From Macrostomum hystrix (Eukaryota > Platyhelminthes > Macrostomidae): DNA of 64,000 nt. Position numbers and translations under genes: made by a program. Positions 1 through 11,350 of this stretch are shown here, one piece after another. The DNA lies in assembly GCA_950097015.1 (NCBI GenBank), contig CATNEN010000034.1, forward strand, positions 3,391,001 to 3,455,000, in the 5' to 3' direction. The notes beneath the pieces are model-generated. The model was not told the DNA's origin. It saw only the letters and a list, made by a program, of their open reading frames with translations, and made no database searches. Position 1 is the first letter of the stretch, and each line of letters begins with the position of its first letter.

Positions 1-375
1 GATTGTCTTGGGACTGACTGGTTTCTCATTGAGGATTGTCTTGGGACTGACTGGTTTCTCATTGAGGATTGTCTTGGGACTGACTGGTTTCTCATGGAGG
101 ATTGTCTTGGGACAGACTGGTTTTTCATGGAGGATTGTCTTGGGACTGACTGGCTTTTCATGGAGGATTGTCTTGGGACTGACTGGTTTCTCATGGAGGA
201 TTGTCTTGGGACTGACTGGTTTCTCATTGAGGACTGTCTTGGGACTGACTGGTTTCTCATTGAGGATTGTCTTGGGACTGACTGGTTTTTCATGGAGGAT
301 TGTCTTGGGACTGACTGGTTTCTCATTGAGGACTGTCTTGGGACTGACTGGTTTCTCATTGAAGATTGTCTTGTG
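1..375. repeat. Minisatellite, 33-bp unit, about 11 copies
   Basis: Head-to-tail 33-bp units with core GGACTGACTGGTTTCTCAT, differing by a few substitutions (TTGAGG or TGGAGG, GATT or GACT). The array begins at or before the window edge. Because 33 is a multiple of 3, frames stay open as an 11-residue repeat. I do not treat these frames as genes, since they start and end with the array. Confidence 0.95.
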
Positions 376-376
376 A

Positions 377-1100
377 AGAGACCGCATTATTAAATTATGG
401 TACAATTCAATATTTAGGCTTCAGTTAAAACTTGCTCACTCTTGAGACTTACTTGAGCAAAGAGGAAAAGCAAATACCTTTGAGCACAGAGTACAGTAGT
501 GAGTCTGCTCGTGGCGGTCGTGCTCACACCGTTTCCATAGTGGCATGAGCATGAGCATGAGCACAGAATAGGCACAATATGCACGGCAGATATGCGCTTT
601 GCAGTAATGTGCGTCCAAGCATTAGCTTGGAGTGTGAGGTGGCTTAGTTGCTCAATTCAAGAGGACCATTGTGCGTACAGAAAGTGAGCAATTTAAATCG
701 TAGGAAAAGATGCTGAGTATAAGCCTATATATTAACATTTTTTTAGACCTTCTTCATCTCTTCTACATCAAGAAATTTGCTGACATCTCTCTGAAAACTA
801 ATACTTTTTTCGCATCACTTGCGGAGTGACATCAAAGTAGAATTGGTGAGCAGAAATTTATGAATTCATCTCTTTTTAATTGAACTCTGAATTTGGAAAA
901 TATAACGGCCTATTTCTGCATGTCCAATATTGTTGCCAGACAGGCAGACTAGCTTCGGTACTTTCAAATACTAAAATATTCATGACCAATAGATGTCTGT
1001 GTTTAAGTCCATTCTTGATACTAGCTCGTGCACTCTAAATTTAAATTGGCTGAAATTCGTTTCTAGTCTCAACTCACAGTAATCCTAAACCAGTCAATTA
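377..1100. other. AT-rich intergenic DNA, no gene seen
   Basis: Contains a short (GAGCAT)n-like stretch near 546-562 but no coding or RNA signal that I can support. Confidence 0.5.
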
Positions 1101-1107
1101 TTTGCTT

Positions 1108-2481
1108 CTGGATGAGCTCATTTCATTCTTCAAGATGAGCTCATTACATTCTTCTAGATGAGCTCATTACATGCTTCTAGATGAGCTCATTACATTCTTC
1201 TAGATGAGTTCATTACATTCTTCTAGATGAGTTCATTACATGCTTCTAGATGGGCTCATTACATTCTTCTAGATGAGTTCATTACATGCTTCTAGATGAG
1301 TTCATTACATGCTTCTAGATGAGCTCATTACATGCTTCTAGATGAGTTCATTACATGCTTCTAGATGAGCTCATTACATGCTTCTAGATGAGCTCATTAC
1401 ATTCTTCTAGATGAGCTCATTACATTCTTCTAGATGAGTTCATTACATTCTTCTAGATGAGCTCATTACATTCTTCAAGATGAGCTCATTACATTCTTCT
1501 AGATGAGCTCAGTACATTCTTCAAGATGAGCTCATTACATTCTTCTAGATGAGCTCATTACATGCTTCTAGATGAGCTCATTACATTCTTCTAGATGAGC
1601 TCATTACATTCTTCTAGATGAGCTCATTACATGCTTCTAGATGAGCTCATTACATTCTTCTAGATGAGTTCATTACATTCTTCTAGATGAGTTCATTACA
1701 TGCTTCTAGATGGGCTCATTACATTCTTCTAGATGAGTTCATTACATGCTTCTAGATGAGCTCATTACATGCTTCTAGATGAGCTCATTACATTCTTCTA
1801 GATGAGCTCATTACATTCTTCTAGATGAGCTCATTACATTCTTCTAGATGAGCTCATTACATTCTTCAAGATGAGCTCATTACATTCTTCTAGATGAGCT
1901 CATTACATGCTTCTAGATGAGCTCATTACATGCTTCTAGATGGGCTCATTACATTCTTCTAGATGAGTTCATTACATGCTTCTAGATGAGCTCATTACAT
2001 GCTTCTAGATGAGCTCATTACATGCTTCTAGATGAGCTCATTACATGCTTCTAGATGAGCTCATTACATTCTTCTAGATGAGCTCATTACATTCTTCTAG
2101 ATGAGCTCATTACATTCTTCTAGATGAGCTCATTACATGCTTCTAGATGAGCTCATTACATGCTTCTAGATGAGCTCATTACATTCTTCTAGATGAGTTC
2201 ATTACATGCTTCTAGATGAGTTCATTACATGCTTCTAGATGAGCTCATTACATTATTCTAGATGAGTTCATTACATTCTTCTAGATGAGCTCATTACATG
2301 CTTCTAGATGAGCTCATTACATGCTTCTAGATGGGCTCATTACATTCTTCTAGATGAGTTCATTACATGCTTCTAGATGAGCTCATTACATGCTTCTAGA
2401 TGAGTTCATTACATGCTTCTAGATGGGCTCATTAAATTCTTCTCGATGAGTTCATTACATGCTTCTAGATGACCTCATTAC
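1108..2481. repeat. Minisatellite, 23-bp unit, about 59 copies
   Basis: Unit is GATGAGCTCATTACATTCTT plus CTA. Variants are GAGTTC for GAGCTC, ATGCTT for ATTCTT, and CAAGAT for CTAGAT. GAGCTC and TCTAGA are both palindromic, so each unit carries two short palindromes. It runs directly into a second 23-bp array of different sequence. Confidence 0.95.
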
Positions 2482-2708
2482 ATGCATGTACATCAGTTGA
2501 TTATATGCCTGTACATCAGTTGATTATATGCCTGTACATCAGTTGATTATATGCCTGTACATCAGTTGATTATATGCCTGTACATCAGTTGATTATATGC
2601 CTGTACATCAGTTGATTATATGCCTGTACATCAGTTGATTATATGCCTGTACATTAGTTTATTACACGCCTGTACATTAGTCAATTATATGCCTGTACAT
2701 GAGTCCAC
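2482..2708. repeat. Minisatellite, 23-bp unit, about 10 copies
   Basis: Unit is CTGTACATCAGTTGATTATA plus TGC. Copies are nearly identical until the last few, which drift (CATTAGTTTATTACACG). It abuts the preceding 23-bp array with an unrelated core but the same unit length, and ends about 50 bp before the start codon of the next gene. Confidence 0.93.
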
Positions 2709-2755
2709 TTAACTTCTCCCATCTAAAACCCGGAGCACAGTGAGTTAGCCTGTCG

Positions 2756-3589
2756 ATGGGCACAGCAGCCGGCAAGGAGGAGCCGCCGCCGCCTCGGTGG
2801 CGCGAGGCCGGCCGCACGGTGCCGGATCCCCGCGATCCGCCCGACGAGGAAGGCATCGGCCGCGACTTCGACTTCGGCGAAAGGCAGCGCCGGCAGGCCC
2901 CGGAGCGCGCTGCACCAACTGGTGAGCGCGGCGCACGCGGTCGCGGCGTCGGCGACGTCGTTGGCGATCAGCCGCCGGGCGGCGGCGAGCGCGAGTTCAT
3001 CCGGGTCGGCGATCGGCTGGACAACAAGCCGATGGACAAGGTGCAGTACGGACTGAGCGACCCCAAGCGGGAGCAGTTCAAGGCGCCGGTGGACAAGCGA
3101 AAGCTTCGCGGCACGGTGGCCACGCAGAAGCAGCCGGGCGCCAAGGCGGGCCGCCGGGTCCTCAACTGGGAGGAGGTGGACAGCAACAGCGCCTACGTTT
3201 TGATCTCCAAGCCGCAGCTTCTGACGGAGGACGCTGAGCCGTACAACAAGCGTCCGCTGCCCACCTTTCGCCGCGGCGCCGACGTCGCTGAGCTGGACGA
3301 CGAGGAGCTGCAGGCCCGGAAGGAGGCGGAGCGGCGGCCCTTGGAGCAGCAAGTAGATCCGGGTGTCAACATCGACGGAATGGACATCGACGCCGTTGGC
3401 TATCAGCCCCGCCTGGACCCGCTGCCGCTGCTGCTGCCGCGCAAGGCCACGGTGCCGAGGGAGGACTACCTGGGCACCGCCTGCGGCCAGGACGCGCTCG
3501 GCGTGGAAGACGACGGCTACGCCAGGGACGTAGGGCGACTGCCGAACGGCGAGAGAATAAACATGCTGCGCATCATTAGCCAGTTCTGA
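2756..3589 (+). CDS. Unrecognised GC-rich single-exon gene, 277 aa
   Basis: An open frame of 277 codons in a GC-rich block flanked by AT-rich DNA, the composition of the confirmed genes in this window. The predicted protein is hydrophilic and charged, with no signal peptide or membrane segment. It has a Gly/Arg/Pro-rich N-terminal third (residues 1-85), a basic middle (about 95-150, with RREQ/KRKLRG-type stretches) and an acidic segment ELDDEELQARKEAERR near 185. I recognise no family. An overlapping minus-strand frame (2723-3352) is probably a shadow of GC-rich coding sequence. The plus frame is preferred because it is longer, spans the whole GC-rich block and ends where GC content drops. 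A candidate AATAAA lies at 3998-4003. The start is the first ATG in frame; splicing was not established. Confidence 0.6.
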   Translation: MGTAAGKEEPPPPRWREAGRTVPDPRDPPDEEGIGRDFDFGERQRRQAPERAAPTGERGARGRGVGDVVGDQPPGGGEREFIRVGDRLDNKPMDKVQYGLSDPKREQFKAPVDKRKLRGTVATQKQPGAKAGRRVLNWEEVDSNSAYVLISKPQLLTEDAEPYNKRPLPTFRRGADVAELDDEELQARKEAERRPLEQQVDPGVNIDGMDIDAVGYQPRLDPLPLLLPRKATVPREDYLGTACGQDALGVEDDGYARDVGRLPNGERINMLRIISQF

Positions 3590-4506
3590 CCCGATGGAGG
3601 CTTCAGGAACGCTGCCGATTCTAGTCTGGGATGTATCAAATAGCTCTCTGGTTGCTTCATAATGTTGATTTAGATTCTGTTATTTGTTGCCATGGCAACG
3701 AACAGTGCGCGGTGATTCACAAGGTTACGAGTTTGCTGATGTACATATCCTGGCGATTCTGGATAACAAATGCTGGTGAATTTGCACGACAAGGCACCAA
3801 GCCTTCTCTCCGCTGCTGCGCCCCAATCGCGATCTCCCACTCACCACATTGTCTTTGGAACGCTGGCATTGTTGATACTTATCTTAAGTAATATTAGCTA
3901 GCTTTCGCATTTTATATTACGCGATCAGCACTTGTAGAAATCTTGCTTGCTTTTAATTTGTTTCTTCCCATACGGAATTCAGCATTCATTGTCCATAAAT
4001 AAACATGGCTTGTTATGGTGGACTTCAGTGTCGTAATCAAGAACTAACAATTTTGATAGTGCATTTGTATTTGAATTTTATTTGAACATTACTAACACAG
4101 GCTTGCACTTCGTTGCTTGAGATTGTGCCCAGAACTTTCAGTTATGATTCTTATTCTTGTCCTGGAACACCGGATGTGTGCTCATGGGCTCATTGCACGC
4201 CGAAGCTGCTTTCGTGCCGTCGACCTTGCAGGTTCTTTGCTAGCTGCAGTGAAGGAGGAAGGGAAGGGGTTGGCTGCCGTCATTCACGATTCTCTTATGA
4301 AACTTCTAGCTTCTTCTCGAGCTGATCTCTAAAGAAACTGTCCAACTGGAGAGAAAAACCGGCTGCTATTCTGATGGTCGAAGATGAATGGCTTGCTTTG
4401 GCCCTAAATTGAGAAGAAACATTATACACAGCTTTAAATAAAACATTGTATGTGGTCAGTATACCCTGTGTTGTGGCTTTGGGTTCACGAGGCATTACTA
4501 GACTAG
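3590..4506. other. 3' flank and intergenic DNA
   Basis: Holds a candidate poly(A) signal AATAAA at 3998-4003 for the upstream gene. A stretch near 3785-3830 (GCACGACAAGGCACCAAGCC region) recurs in weaker form at 31597-31620, so it is a dispersed repeat. Short frames around 4113-4332 have no support. Confidence 0.5.
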
Positions 4507-5637
4507 TATAGGCAGGCGAGGCAGTAGTTAAGCAGGTGAGGCAGCATAGATATGTAGGTGAGGGAGTAAAAAAAGCAGGTGAGGCAGTAAAAAAAGCAGG
4601 TGAGGCAGTAAAAAAGCAGGTGAGGCAGTATAGACAAGCAGTTAAGGGAGTAGATAAGCAGGTGAGGCAGAATAGACAAGCAGTTAAGGGAGTAGATAAG
4701 CAGGTGAGGCAGTATAGACAAGCAGTTAAGGGAGTAGATAAGCAGGTGAGGCAGTATAGACAAGCAGATGAGACAGTAGATAAGCAGGTGAGGCAGAATA
4801 GACAAGCAGTTAAGGGAGTAGATAAGCAGGTGACGCAGTATAGACAAGCAGTTAAGGGAGTAGATAAGCAGGTGAGGCAGTATAGACAAGCAGTTAAGGG
4901 AGTAGATAAGCAGGTGAGGCAGTATAGACAAGCAGTTAAGGGAGTAGATAAGCAGGTGAGGCAGAATAGACAAGCAGTTAAGGGAGTAGATAAGCAGGTG
5001 AGGCAGTATAGACAAGCAGGTGAGACAGTAGATAAGCAGGTGAGGCAGTATAGACAAGCAGTTAAGGGAGTAGATAAGCAGGTGAGGCAGAATAGACAAG
5101 CAGTTAAGGGAGTAGATAAGCAGGTGAGGCAGTATAGACAAGCAGGTGAGACAGTAGATAAGCAGGTGAGGCAGTATAGACAAGCAGTTAAGGGAGTAGA
5201 TAAGCAGGTGAGGCAGTATAGACAAGCAGTTAAGGGAGTAGATAAGCAGGTGAGGCAGTATAGACAAGCAGTTAAGGGAGTAGATAAGCAGGTGAGGCAG
5301 AATAGACAAGCAGTTAAGGGAGTAGATAAGCAGGTGAGGCAGTATAGACAAGCAGGTGAGACAGTAGATAAGCAGGTGAGGCAGTATAGACAAGCAGGTG
5401 AGACAGTAGATAAGCAGGTGAGGCAGAATAGACAAGCAGTTAAGGGAGTAGATAAGCAGGTGAGGCAGTATAGACAAGCAGGTGAGACAGTAGATAAGCA
5501 GGTGAGGCAGTATAGACAAGCAGGTGAGACAGTAGATAAGCAGGTGAGGCAGTATAGACAAGCAGGTGAGACAGTAGATAAGCAGGTGAGGCAGTATAGA
5601 CAAGCAGGTGAGACAGTAGATAAGCAGGTGAGGTAGC
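4507..5637. repeat. Minisatellite, 42-bp unit made of two related half-units, about 26 copies
   Basis: Unit combines GTAGATAAGCAGGTGAGGCA and a second half GTATAGACAAGCAGTTAAGG plus GA. Some second halves read CAGGTGAGACA and so match the first half. The 42-bp period is therefore a dimer of roughly 21-bp units that later diverged. 42 is a multiple of 3 and both strands stay open for over 360 codons, which is a by-product of the repeat. Confidence 0.93.
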
Positions 5638-6116
5638 ATAGATTTGCAGGTCAGTCAGTATTGATTAGCAGGTGAGTCAGTATTGATTAGCAGGTGAGTC
5701 AGTGTTGATTAGCAGGTGATCAGTTTTGATTAGCAGGTGAGTCAGTATTGATTAGCAGGTGAGTCAGTATTGATTAGCAGGTGAGTCAGTATTGATTAGC
5801 AGGTGATCAGTTTTGATTAGCAGGTGAGTCAGTATTGATTAGCAGGTGAGTCAGTATTGATTAGCAGGTGAGTGTTGATTAGCAGGTGATCAGTATTGAT
5901 TAGCAGATGAGTCAGTATTGATTAGCAGGTGAGTCAGTATTGATTAGCAGGTGAGTCAGTATTGATTAGCAGGTGATCAGTTTTGATTAGCAGGTGAGTC
6001 AGTATTGATAAGCAGGTGAGTCAGTATTTATTAGCAGGTGAGTCAGTATTGATTAGCAGGTGAGTCAGTATTGATTAGCAGGTGAGTCAGTATTGATTAG
6101 CAGGTGAGTCAGTATA
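5638..6116. repeat. Minisatellite, 22-bp unit, about 22 copies
   Basis: Unit is GATTAGCAGGTGAGTCAGTA plus TT, with occasional one- to five-base deletions (GGTGATCAGT). It shares the AGCAGGTGAG(G/T)CAGTA core with the adjoining 42-bp array, so the two arrays descend from one ancestor. Confidence 0.93.
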
Positions 6117-6682
6117 GCTAAGAAGGGAGACAGTTTAGCTAAAAAAAGGTTAAGAGAGAGGATAAAGACGGGAGACAGCATATCGTATGCAGGTAAGACA
6201 GTAGGTAAGCAAGTGAGATAGGGCAGTAGATTAACAGGTAAAACAGTTGTGTTCCCCTGCTGAGGGACTTGGTGCATAATTGAGACCTTGAGATTGAAGA
6301 AAGGCACTTGGGAAAAAGACACATCGAAGCAAATTTAGTGGCAATTATCAGCAGCAAATGAGTCCCATAGAAGCAAGGATTTATCGATCGCGTGCCAACG
6401 GGCCAGTTTAAGCAGCTGCCAGACTTCTCAGGCCTTGCGGCTGCGCTGATTTGAATTTTTTTTACATTCTGCTACTGAAAACATTAGACCCGTGCTTAAA
6501 TGTGGCAATCAGGTGTCGCAATTAAACCTTTGATGACTGGAGATTTTAAAATGCTACGAGTATAATAATTAATAGCCTATAGCGTGACTTGCCTCGAAGG
6601 TACGGAATTATATATTAGTTTATTTTATTGACAAAAACTTTACTGATTGCTCAGATACGCACTTGCTAAGTTTCTGAGATGC

Positions 6683-7400
6683 AGCGACAGGTTCGATACC
6701 GACACCTCTGTGACAGGTCAGCACCTCTGTGACAGGTTCGATACCGACAGCTCTGTGACAGGTTCGATACCGACACCCCTGTGACAGGTTCGATACCGAC
6801 ACCCCTGTGACAGGTTCGATACCGACACCCCTGTGATAGGTTCGATACCGACACCTCTGTGACAGGTTCGATACCGACACCCCTGTGACAGGTTCGATAC
6901 CGACACCCCTGTGACAGTTTCGATACCGACACCCCTGTGACAGGTTCGATACCGACACCCCTGTGACAGGTTCGATACCGACACCCCTGTGACAGGTTCG
7001 ATACCGACACCCCTGTGACAAGTTCGATACCGACACCTCTGTGACAGGTTCGATACCGACACCCCTGTGACAGGTTCGATACCGACACCCCTGTGACAGG
7101 TTCGATACCGACACCCCTGTGACAGGTTCGATACCGACACCCCTGTGATAGGTTCGATACCGACACCTCTGTTACAGGTTCGATACCGACACCCCTGTGA
7201 CAGGTTCGATACCGACACCCCTGTGACAGGTTCGATACCGACACCCCTGTGACAGGTTCGATACCGACACCCCTGTGACAGGTTCGATACCGACACCCCT
7301 GTGACAGGTTCGATACCGACACCCCTGTGACAGGTTCGATACCGACACCCCTGTGATAGGTTCGATACTGACACCTCTGTGACAGGTTCGATACCGACAC
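6683..7400. repeat. Minisatellite, 26-bp unit with a tRNA B-box-like core, about 27 copies
   Basis: Unit is GGTTCGATACCGACACCCCT plus GTGACA. Every intact unit contains GGTTCGATACC, which matches the polymerase III B-box consensus GGTTCGANNCC. Units vary mainly at CCCC/CTC and GACA/GATA. A unit length of 26 that lacks stops gives long open frames with a 26-residue period; they are not treated as coding. Confidence 0.95.
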
Positions 7401-10390
7401 AGCAGAGAAAAGCCGTGTTTTAGTTTTCACAGGGAAATCATTTGTTTTTAATAGGTAGTTTCGAGCATTCTAGGCAAATTTTAATTTTGAAATATCTTTT
7501 TTGTTTCTTTCACAGCTTTTTTTCGTCTTGTAACACAATGGACTACAATTTTCATATCCGTTTAGTTTATGAAAAGTCTTGGGCCACGAAACCAGTTGCA
7601 TACAGTTGAAAATTAATTTATTGGTTTTTCATTTCCGTTCTAAAATTATAGTTAGCTCCAAACATCCATCAGCATGTTTAACACTTCACTGTACAGAAAT
7701 AGAGGTCGAAACATGTAAGTGACATTAAATGGAGCTATTAATTGTTTTGCCGTAAACAAAGAACAAGTTCAGGGGTCAACCAATAGTTACAAATCTGTTT
7801 TGTCTAGCTCAGTATTAAGAAAGCGACGACAAATCATTGTGACTCATGTTCGTGACAACAAAATGGATGGAGCCATTCTGATTACTTAAGGTTCCGAGGA
7901 TTACATGCGTATATATAGCTGCCGGATGCTGAGATCGATTCAGCAGTGGCAGAGCACGGCAGCATGCTCCTTCCTAATTGTCCGGAAATCTATGATGGCA
8001 ATATTGTGGTCATCATGCTTATATTTAGAGTCAGATCGGATTAGACAAGCAATTCGTTAGAATTTGTGAGCCAGTTAAGCTGAATGGTCGTGCATGCTTG
8101 GTCGGAATGTTAAAATTTTTGTTTGATCACTCGATCGATAAGTTTCTATCGAGCAAATTCATCGTCATATCGTGGGCAGAGCTCTTTCAGACTCTTAAAC
8201 TAATATACATATATTTCTACTGTGTATATATTAATAAAATTCCTATCCTGCAACGTCAAGCTGTGTGATTTATATTCAAATTCATCTTTCTCTTGCTCCT
8301 CTCTGCTTTCTATCTTAATTCAGCGCAATTGCTGGCCCACGGAAGTATCCTCTTCACCACGCGGCTCTGTACTCTGAAGTCTTGCTCAGTTAGAAGTGTT
8401 CATTAATCAAGCGTGTCTAGTTTATTTATTAATTTAAGTAATAACTTAGTCTTCCTCCAAAAAGGCCAAGCTTGCAGCTTGAAGAATCTTTTACGCTAGA
8501 AGGTGAATTGAGAATGCGGAAGAAAATTAAATAATATAATATCAACCGCGTACGACTGTCAATTTCAAGAATGCTTGAAATCTAAGACGTGACTCAATCA
8601 TTTTTTCGCAAATCGACACGCAAATATCCAAAATATCCAAAAAATTTGCGCAAACAAATTTGCATATGTACTTTCCATTGTCTTTTCTTGAGTTAAAAAG
8701 TTTCACTAAAAAGAGCAGTTACAAGAAAATTGTCGGTGAGTTTTTTTGATTTGCGATACTAAAACGTGCAAGAAGTCGAAAGTTAACTTTCGTTGTTATG
8801 GATTCTCTAGGACGTTTACTGTAACAGATTTAGACGCTTTTCGAGAGCGCAAGTTGATTGATCAAAAGACTTCAAAATTTGAGTAATAAAATCAGAAGTA
8901 AAAAATATTACACAGAAGAACCAGTAGGAGTAGTCCTGGTCCTTGTCCTAGTCCTATACCTACTCATAATCGTCTTTGATTATACATTTCCCGTTCACAA
9001 TATTGACATTGAATATTCACAACCGTACTGAAATTACAAAACAAATGGAAAATAGCTGAGAGGGAATACGAAATTACGGCCTTTAAGAATCCAGAACATT
9101 ATAACACAGAAAAATGTGTTTTTATGTTTTTAGTAAGAAAAGCGGAAATAAAATTATGAATTGCTAGTTTTTTTTCTATATGTATTCTTAACTATTATGG
9201 AGTTAAAAGCAGTAATAAAATTAATATTTATTCAAACATTGACAAAAAAACAAAAAGTCCCAGATTTATTAGGAGCTGCTTCCATAAAAGTCAGGCGGTC
9301 TAATTTTTTACTGAGGGAAATATATTAATTTTAGGGATACAGAATTAGTCTTTACTTCTATTAGGTCTATATATTATTTTTGCCAAAGGCCAATTATTCT
9401 TTTCCATTGGTAAATTAGTTTAGTTAAAAAGTGAACATTGTGACATAGCCTCATTGTGATGAAAAGAAATACAATAAGTCCTTTGTTTTTTAATTACAGG
9501 ATATATACTACTAAAGATTATGGTTGTAAATTTGTATTCATAAATGTATATTAGTGCTTTTGTCTATATTCATGTGCGAAAAAAGAAATATATATAATTT
9601 CTTATTGATTAAATTATAAAAAGTCTCCGTAAAACTGCGCTTTAATGGGACAAAATTAACTAGAGACGAACTTCTAGGTGACACTTTAGTTTTCTGAAAA
9701 TTAATATATGATTTTATTTCGATAATTTACCATCAACATAGCTCGTAGTATAAGAAATTTAAGATAATTAGATAAATACTAGTTATAGTTTTTGTTTCTT
9801 TTCACTGCATAGTAAGACTAGATATATGTACATATTAAAAAAATTGTTAAAAATCGAAACAAGTTTGCGATCTTCTACAATTAGTTATTTGTCTTTCTTT
9901 CTTATATTATGTTTACTCAACTTTTTATTTTTTAAGTTATTTTTTCTAAGTAAGAACCAAAATATTTTGATGGTTAAAAACACTTTAAGTTTTCAAAAGT
10001 TTGGTATATTCTTTCTTCTATGTCTTGAATATTTCACCAGAAAAGCTGAAAAAAATTACTCTTGTCTTATGACTTACTTAAAATTGTGATTTTCATGATA
10101 TATTATTTTTTAAATACACATCATTAATCTAAGTTTTTTTCTACCTGCAAAATAATTCACTAGCACTCAACATAGGAAAGCATTTTACTGGGCTAAAATA
10201 ATGAACAGTGTTGAGCAGTTGGGTAGGCCTATTTTTCAGAAAGCGCTACTTCTCACTGAAAACTGTTACTAGAACTCGCAATACTAGTTTGTTGGAGCTG
10301 ATTTATTTTTTCGAACGTTTAGATCGCGAACAGAGCAGATGAGGTCCATCAGCCACGAAAAAGCCAATCAGTCATAATTAGATCTTCCAG
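7401..10390. other. AT-rich intergenic DNA, about 3 kb
   Basis: Long A/T tracts, no open frame with coding character, and no RNA gene that I recognise. A frame at 9826-10089 is Phe/Leu/Lys-rich AT noise. Confidence 0.6.
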
Positions 10391-10396
10391 TCGGCA

Positions 10397-11350
10397 ATGC
10401 CTGGCTCTGGGGGCAGCCGCAAGCTGGACTCGGACCTCGCCGCCAAGCTGGCCCGCCGTCTAATGCGCTGCGAGGGCCGGCCATGTCGACACGCCTCCGC
10501 TTCGGACGCGCCCGCAAACATCGCAGCCGACAGCGAAGCCAACGACGACGACATCGATTCACAGATTCGTCGTCGGCGTCCCGACGCCGAAGGTGGAAAC
10601 GGTGGCAGCAGCTGCGGACACCTCTGCCCGCAGCTGGCCCTGAAACTGGCAAGCCGACTTGAGAAGTCCGAGTCCTGCGACAGCGGTGTCTCCGTTGCAT
10701 CGTCATCGTTTTGCCTAACCGCTGCTCCTGCGCGAGTGGTCAAGGGCCCTGGCGTCACGGGTGATGCCGACGCCAGCCGATCGCTGCCCGCCAGCCGGCG
10801 CGGCTCCCTTGAGGCCGAATTTCCTGCCCTGCCGCGCCGGGAGTTGCTACGACTTCGAGACCTTTTTGTAGCTCAAGGCGCTTCGTCTGGTGATAGCCAT
10901 CGCCTGCCGACTGAGACTGTCGGTCGCCTGCTGGAGCGTTTGGGCGTGCCGCTGACTCATCTGGCGCTGCGCTCCGCACTGCGCGAGCTCGATGCCGCGG
11001 ACCCCGATGGTCGGGTTGGATTTCGCGGCTTTTTAGCGCTCCTTGATCGGGCTCGCTCTGTAGCCGCGGCCGCTGCGGCCGTCGTTGCCGCAGCCGCCTC
11101 CGCTGACGACGCTGAAGACGGCCTCCTGCCAGCTTGGATCGACGCCAGCGCCGATGTGGCCTCAGTATCCGTGGAGGAGGTTGGCGTTCGGGAGGCGCGC
11201 GGCTTCTTCGAGTCGCAGATCGCCGCCCTGCGCGGCTCGGGCCCAGCCACCCCTGTGGCCGGCCGTTCGGCCTCCAGCGGCGAGGGGGCCCGCCCTCGCC
11301 GCCCAATGCCGCCGCTGGCCCGCGAAGAAGTGGACGCTGATTCCGGCTGA
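10397..11350 (+). CDS. EFHD2/swiprosin-like EF-hand protein, intronless
   Basis: A 317-aa GC-rich frame. The alignable core matches the EFHD1/EFHD2 (swiprosin) family: an N-terminal DLAAKLARRL motif like the family's ELATKLSRRL start, a second LALKLASRL copy, then two EF-hand helices containing RLLERLGVPLTHLALRSALR, a GRVGFRGFLALL segment, and VREARGFFESQIAALRG, which parallels the family's GAKSFFEAKVQAI. Family members are calcium- and actin-binding cytoplasmic adaptors. Both calcium loops look degenerate: the first lacks the usual Asp/Glu ligands, and the second (ADPDGRVGFRG) lacks the first-position Asp and last-position Glu, so calcium binding is doubtful. An alanine-rich insert follows EF2. 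Start is the first ATG, 6 bp after TTCCAG. EFHD2 is about 240 aa in vertebrates; the excess lies in low-complexity segments. Confidence 0.8.
   Translation: MPGSGGSRKLDSDLAAKLARRLMRCEGRPCRHASASDAPANIAADSEANDDDIDSQIRRRRPDAEGGNGGSSCGHLCPQLALKLASRLEKSESCDSGVSVASSSFCLTAAPARVVKGPGVTGDADASRSLPASRRGSLEAEFPALPRRELLRLRDLFVAQGASSGDSHRLPTETVGRLLERLGVPLTHLALRSALRELDAADPDGRVGFRGFLALLDRARSVAAAAAAVVAAAASADDAEDGLLPAWIDASADVASVSVEEVGVREARGFFESQIAALRGSGPATPVAGRSASSGEGARPRRPMPPLAREEVDADSG

Noticed and set aside
8-376. Open frame of an 11-residue repeat across the 33-bp array
   Set aside because: It begins and ends with the minisatellite and exists only because the unit is a multiple of three without stops.
1108-2708. 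CRISPR array
   Set aside because: Units are contiguous with no unique spacers, and the context is an animal genome.
2723-3352. Minus-strand 209-codon frame over the orphan gene
   Set aside because: Leu/Ala/Arg-rich shadow of a GC-rich plus-strand frame; shorter and less well delimited.
4503-5639. Long open frames on both strands (366 and 378 codons) in the 42-bp array
   Set aside because: Both strands open to the same extent, no start context, purely repeat-driven.
6683-7400. Cluster of tRNA genes
   Set aside because: Only the B-box matches; T-stem pairs stop after two base pairs and there is no A-box or anticodon arm.
6620-7430. Ser/Arg/Cys-rich open frames in three frames of the 26-bp array
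   Set aside because: All three frames of one strand are open with the same 26-residue repeat, which is a repeat property and not coding.
9826-10089. 87-codon frame rich in Phe, Leu and Lys
   Set aside because: Typical chance frame in AT-rich DNA.
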